In this document: positions 5,769-6,467 of the stretch, in pieces
How the letters are laid out: each line of letters begins with the position of its first letter
Position numbering within the stretch: position 1 is the stretch's first letter
Source of the DNA: Lachnospira sp900551945
GTDB lineage: Bacteria > Bacillota > Clostridia > Lachnospirales > Lachnospiraceae
DNA: 6,467 nucleotides
Direction of reading: 5' to 3'
NCBI GenBank assembly: GCA_048380335.1
Contig: DBFCCI010000018.1
Location: forward strand, 1-6,467
Made by a program: the position numbers and the translations under genes
The notes under the pieces: model-generated
Database searches by the model: none
What the model was told of the DNA's origin: nothing
The model's input: only the letters and a program-made list of their open reading frames with translations

Positions 5769-6467
5769 ATGGTGAATATGTGCGGATTCGAGAACGTCCA
5801 CAAAAATATGCGCATCTTAGGTCTGATATGTATCATCTTCGTTTTAATCATCAGTGTACTGGCATTTATCACAATTGCAATCAGTGTCAAACCTCTGTTA
5901 TATGTCGAAGATGCAATTATCAAGCTTAGCAATTTAAAACTTGAAAAGAGCAAACGTCTTACGCCTTGGATTAATACCAAGAGTGAAATTGGAAAAATTG
6001 CAACTGCAATGAATTCTTTATATGATGCACTCAGTGGCATCATTGCCACTTTATCTGACTGTTCAACATCACTTAGCAGCTCTGCGACCGCAATGCAACG
6101 TTCTTCAGAAACACTGCTTAGTTGTGTGGCAGACAACTCAAAATCCACGCAGACATTTGCAAAACATTCAGAAGATATTAACGCTACTGTAAACGATGTA
6201 GGACAGCAGATTTCCGAAATGACAATGGTTGTTTCTGATATCGAAGAACGTATCCGTCAGGGTAATGTCCACAGCAGCGAGTTACTTCAAAAAGTGGAAA
6301 AAATGCAGACCTTAGCTAATAATTCCATGGTAAATACAAATACCCAGATTGCAGAAAATCAAAAAGCTATCGAAAATGCAATGGAAGAATTACAATCATT
6401 AATGCGAATTGATGAAATGGCATCTCAAATTTTAGACATTACAAGCCAGACAAACCTTCTGTCCTTA
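5769..6467 (+). pseudogene. Methyl-accepting chemotaxis protein, 5'-truncated and running off the window
   Basis: A reading frame of 233 codons from ATG 5769 is still open at the window end. It encodes one transmembrane helix (about 15-39), a HAMP linker (about 36-90, with KPLL and the KSEIG motif), then a long Ser/Ala/Gln-rich coiled coil typical of the methylated cytoplasmic bundle. It ends at DITSQTNLLSL, just before the conserved receptor tip that contacts CheA and CheW. A normal chemoreceptor begins with an extra N-terminal helix and an extracellular Cache or four-helix ligand domain. Neither is present, and the first residues (KMVNMCGFENVHKN) look like the tail of a Cache domain. The ATG has no good ribosome site, and a TAG lies two codons earlier, where GT-Trp-KM would be expected. 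The gene is probably disrupted, though a short receptor lacking a sensor domain cannot be excluded. Its codon use includes more C- and G-ending codons than the core genes. Confidence 0.75.

Noticed and set aside
5747..6148. 133-codon minus-strand frame over the chemoreceptor fragment
   Set aside because: The plus strand clearly encodes a transmembrane helix, HAMP and chemoreceptor coiled coil. The minus frame is an antisense shadow.

Overview
The window looks like chromosomal or integrated DNA from a low-GC, Gram-positive Clostridia-type bacterium. The clues are AT-rich codons, strong AAGGAG-type ribosome binding sites, a BceAB-like ABC exporter, a YtrA-type GntR remnant and a chemoreceptor fragment with clostridial character. 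Lachnospiraceae is a reasonable guess, but the sequence alone does not settle the genus.

Left flank (1-461): debris. A 12-base sequence is repeated with a 21-base period at the extreme left edge (1-33), like the terminal repeats of an insertion sequence. Next to it, on the minus strand, is a start-less C-terminal protein tail (34-159). Then comes a minus-strand YtrA-like GntR regulator gene (160-461), broken by a one-base frameshift in a homopolymer and by an apparent internal deletion that removed part of its winged-helix DNA-binding domain.

Core (582-5606): four intact plus-strand genes. An ABC ATPase and a 10-helix FtsX/BceB-like permease are separated by 13 bases and form one transporter. 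After a 106-base gap with alternative hairpins and a possible promoter come a polytopic HisKA_3-type histidine kinase and an overlapping LuxR/NarL-type response regulator. A strong hairpin closes the unit. The likely logic is that the kinase, possibly informed by the transporter or by a peptide ligand, phosphorylates the regulator, which adjusts transporter expression, probably for defence against a membrane-active or cell-wall-active antimicrobial peptide. That role is inferred from families. What stands out is that BceAB-type transporters normally partner with short intramembrane kinases and OmpR-type regulators, not with this ComP/NarX-style pair.

Right flank (5607-6467): after the terminator and about 100 bases with no gene lies a methyl-accepting chemotaxis protein fragment. 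It begins only at its last transmembrane helix, has a TAG where a Trp codon would be expected, and runs off the window. The intact module is therefore bracketed by broken genes on both sides, which fits an accessory cassette that was inserted or left behind by recombination. No CRISPR array, tRNA, rRNA or known riboswitch was recognised.
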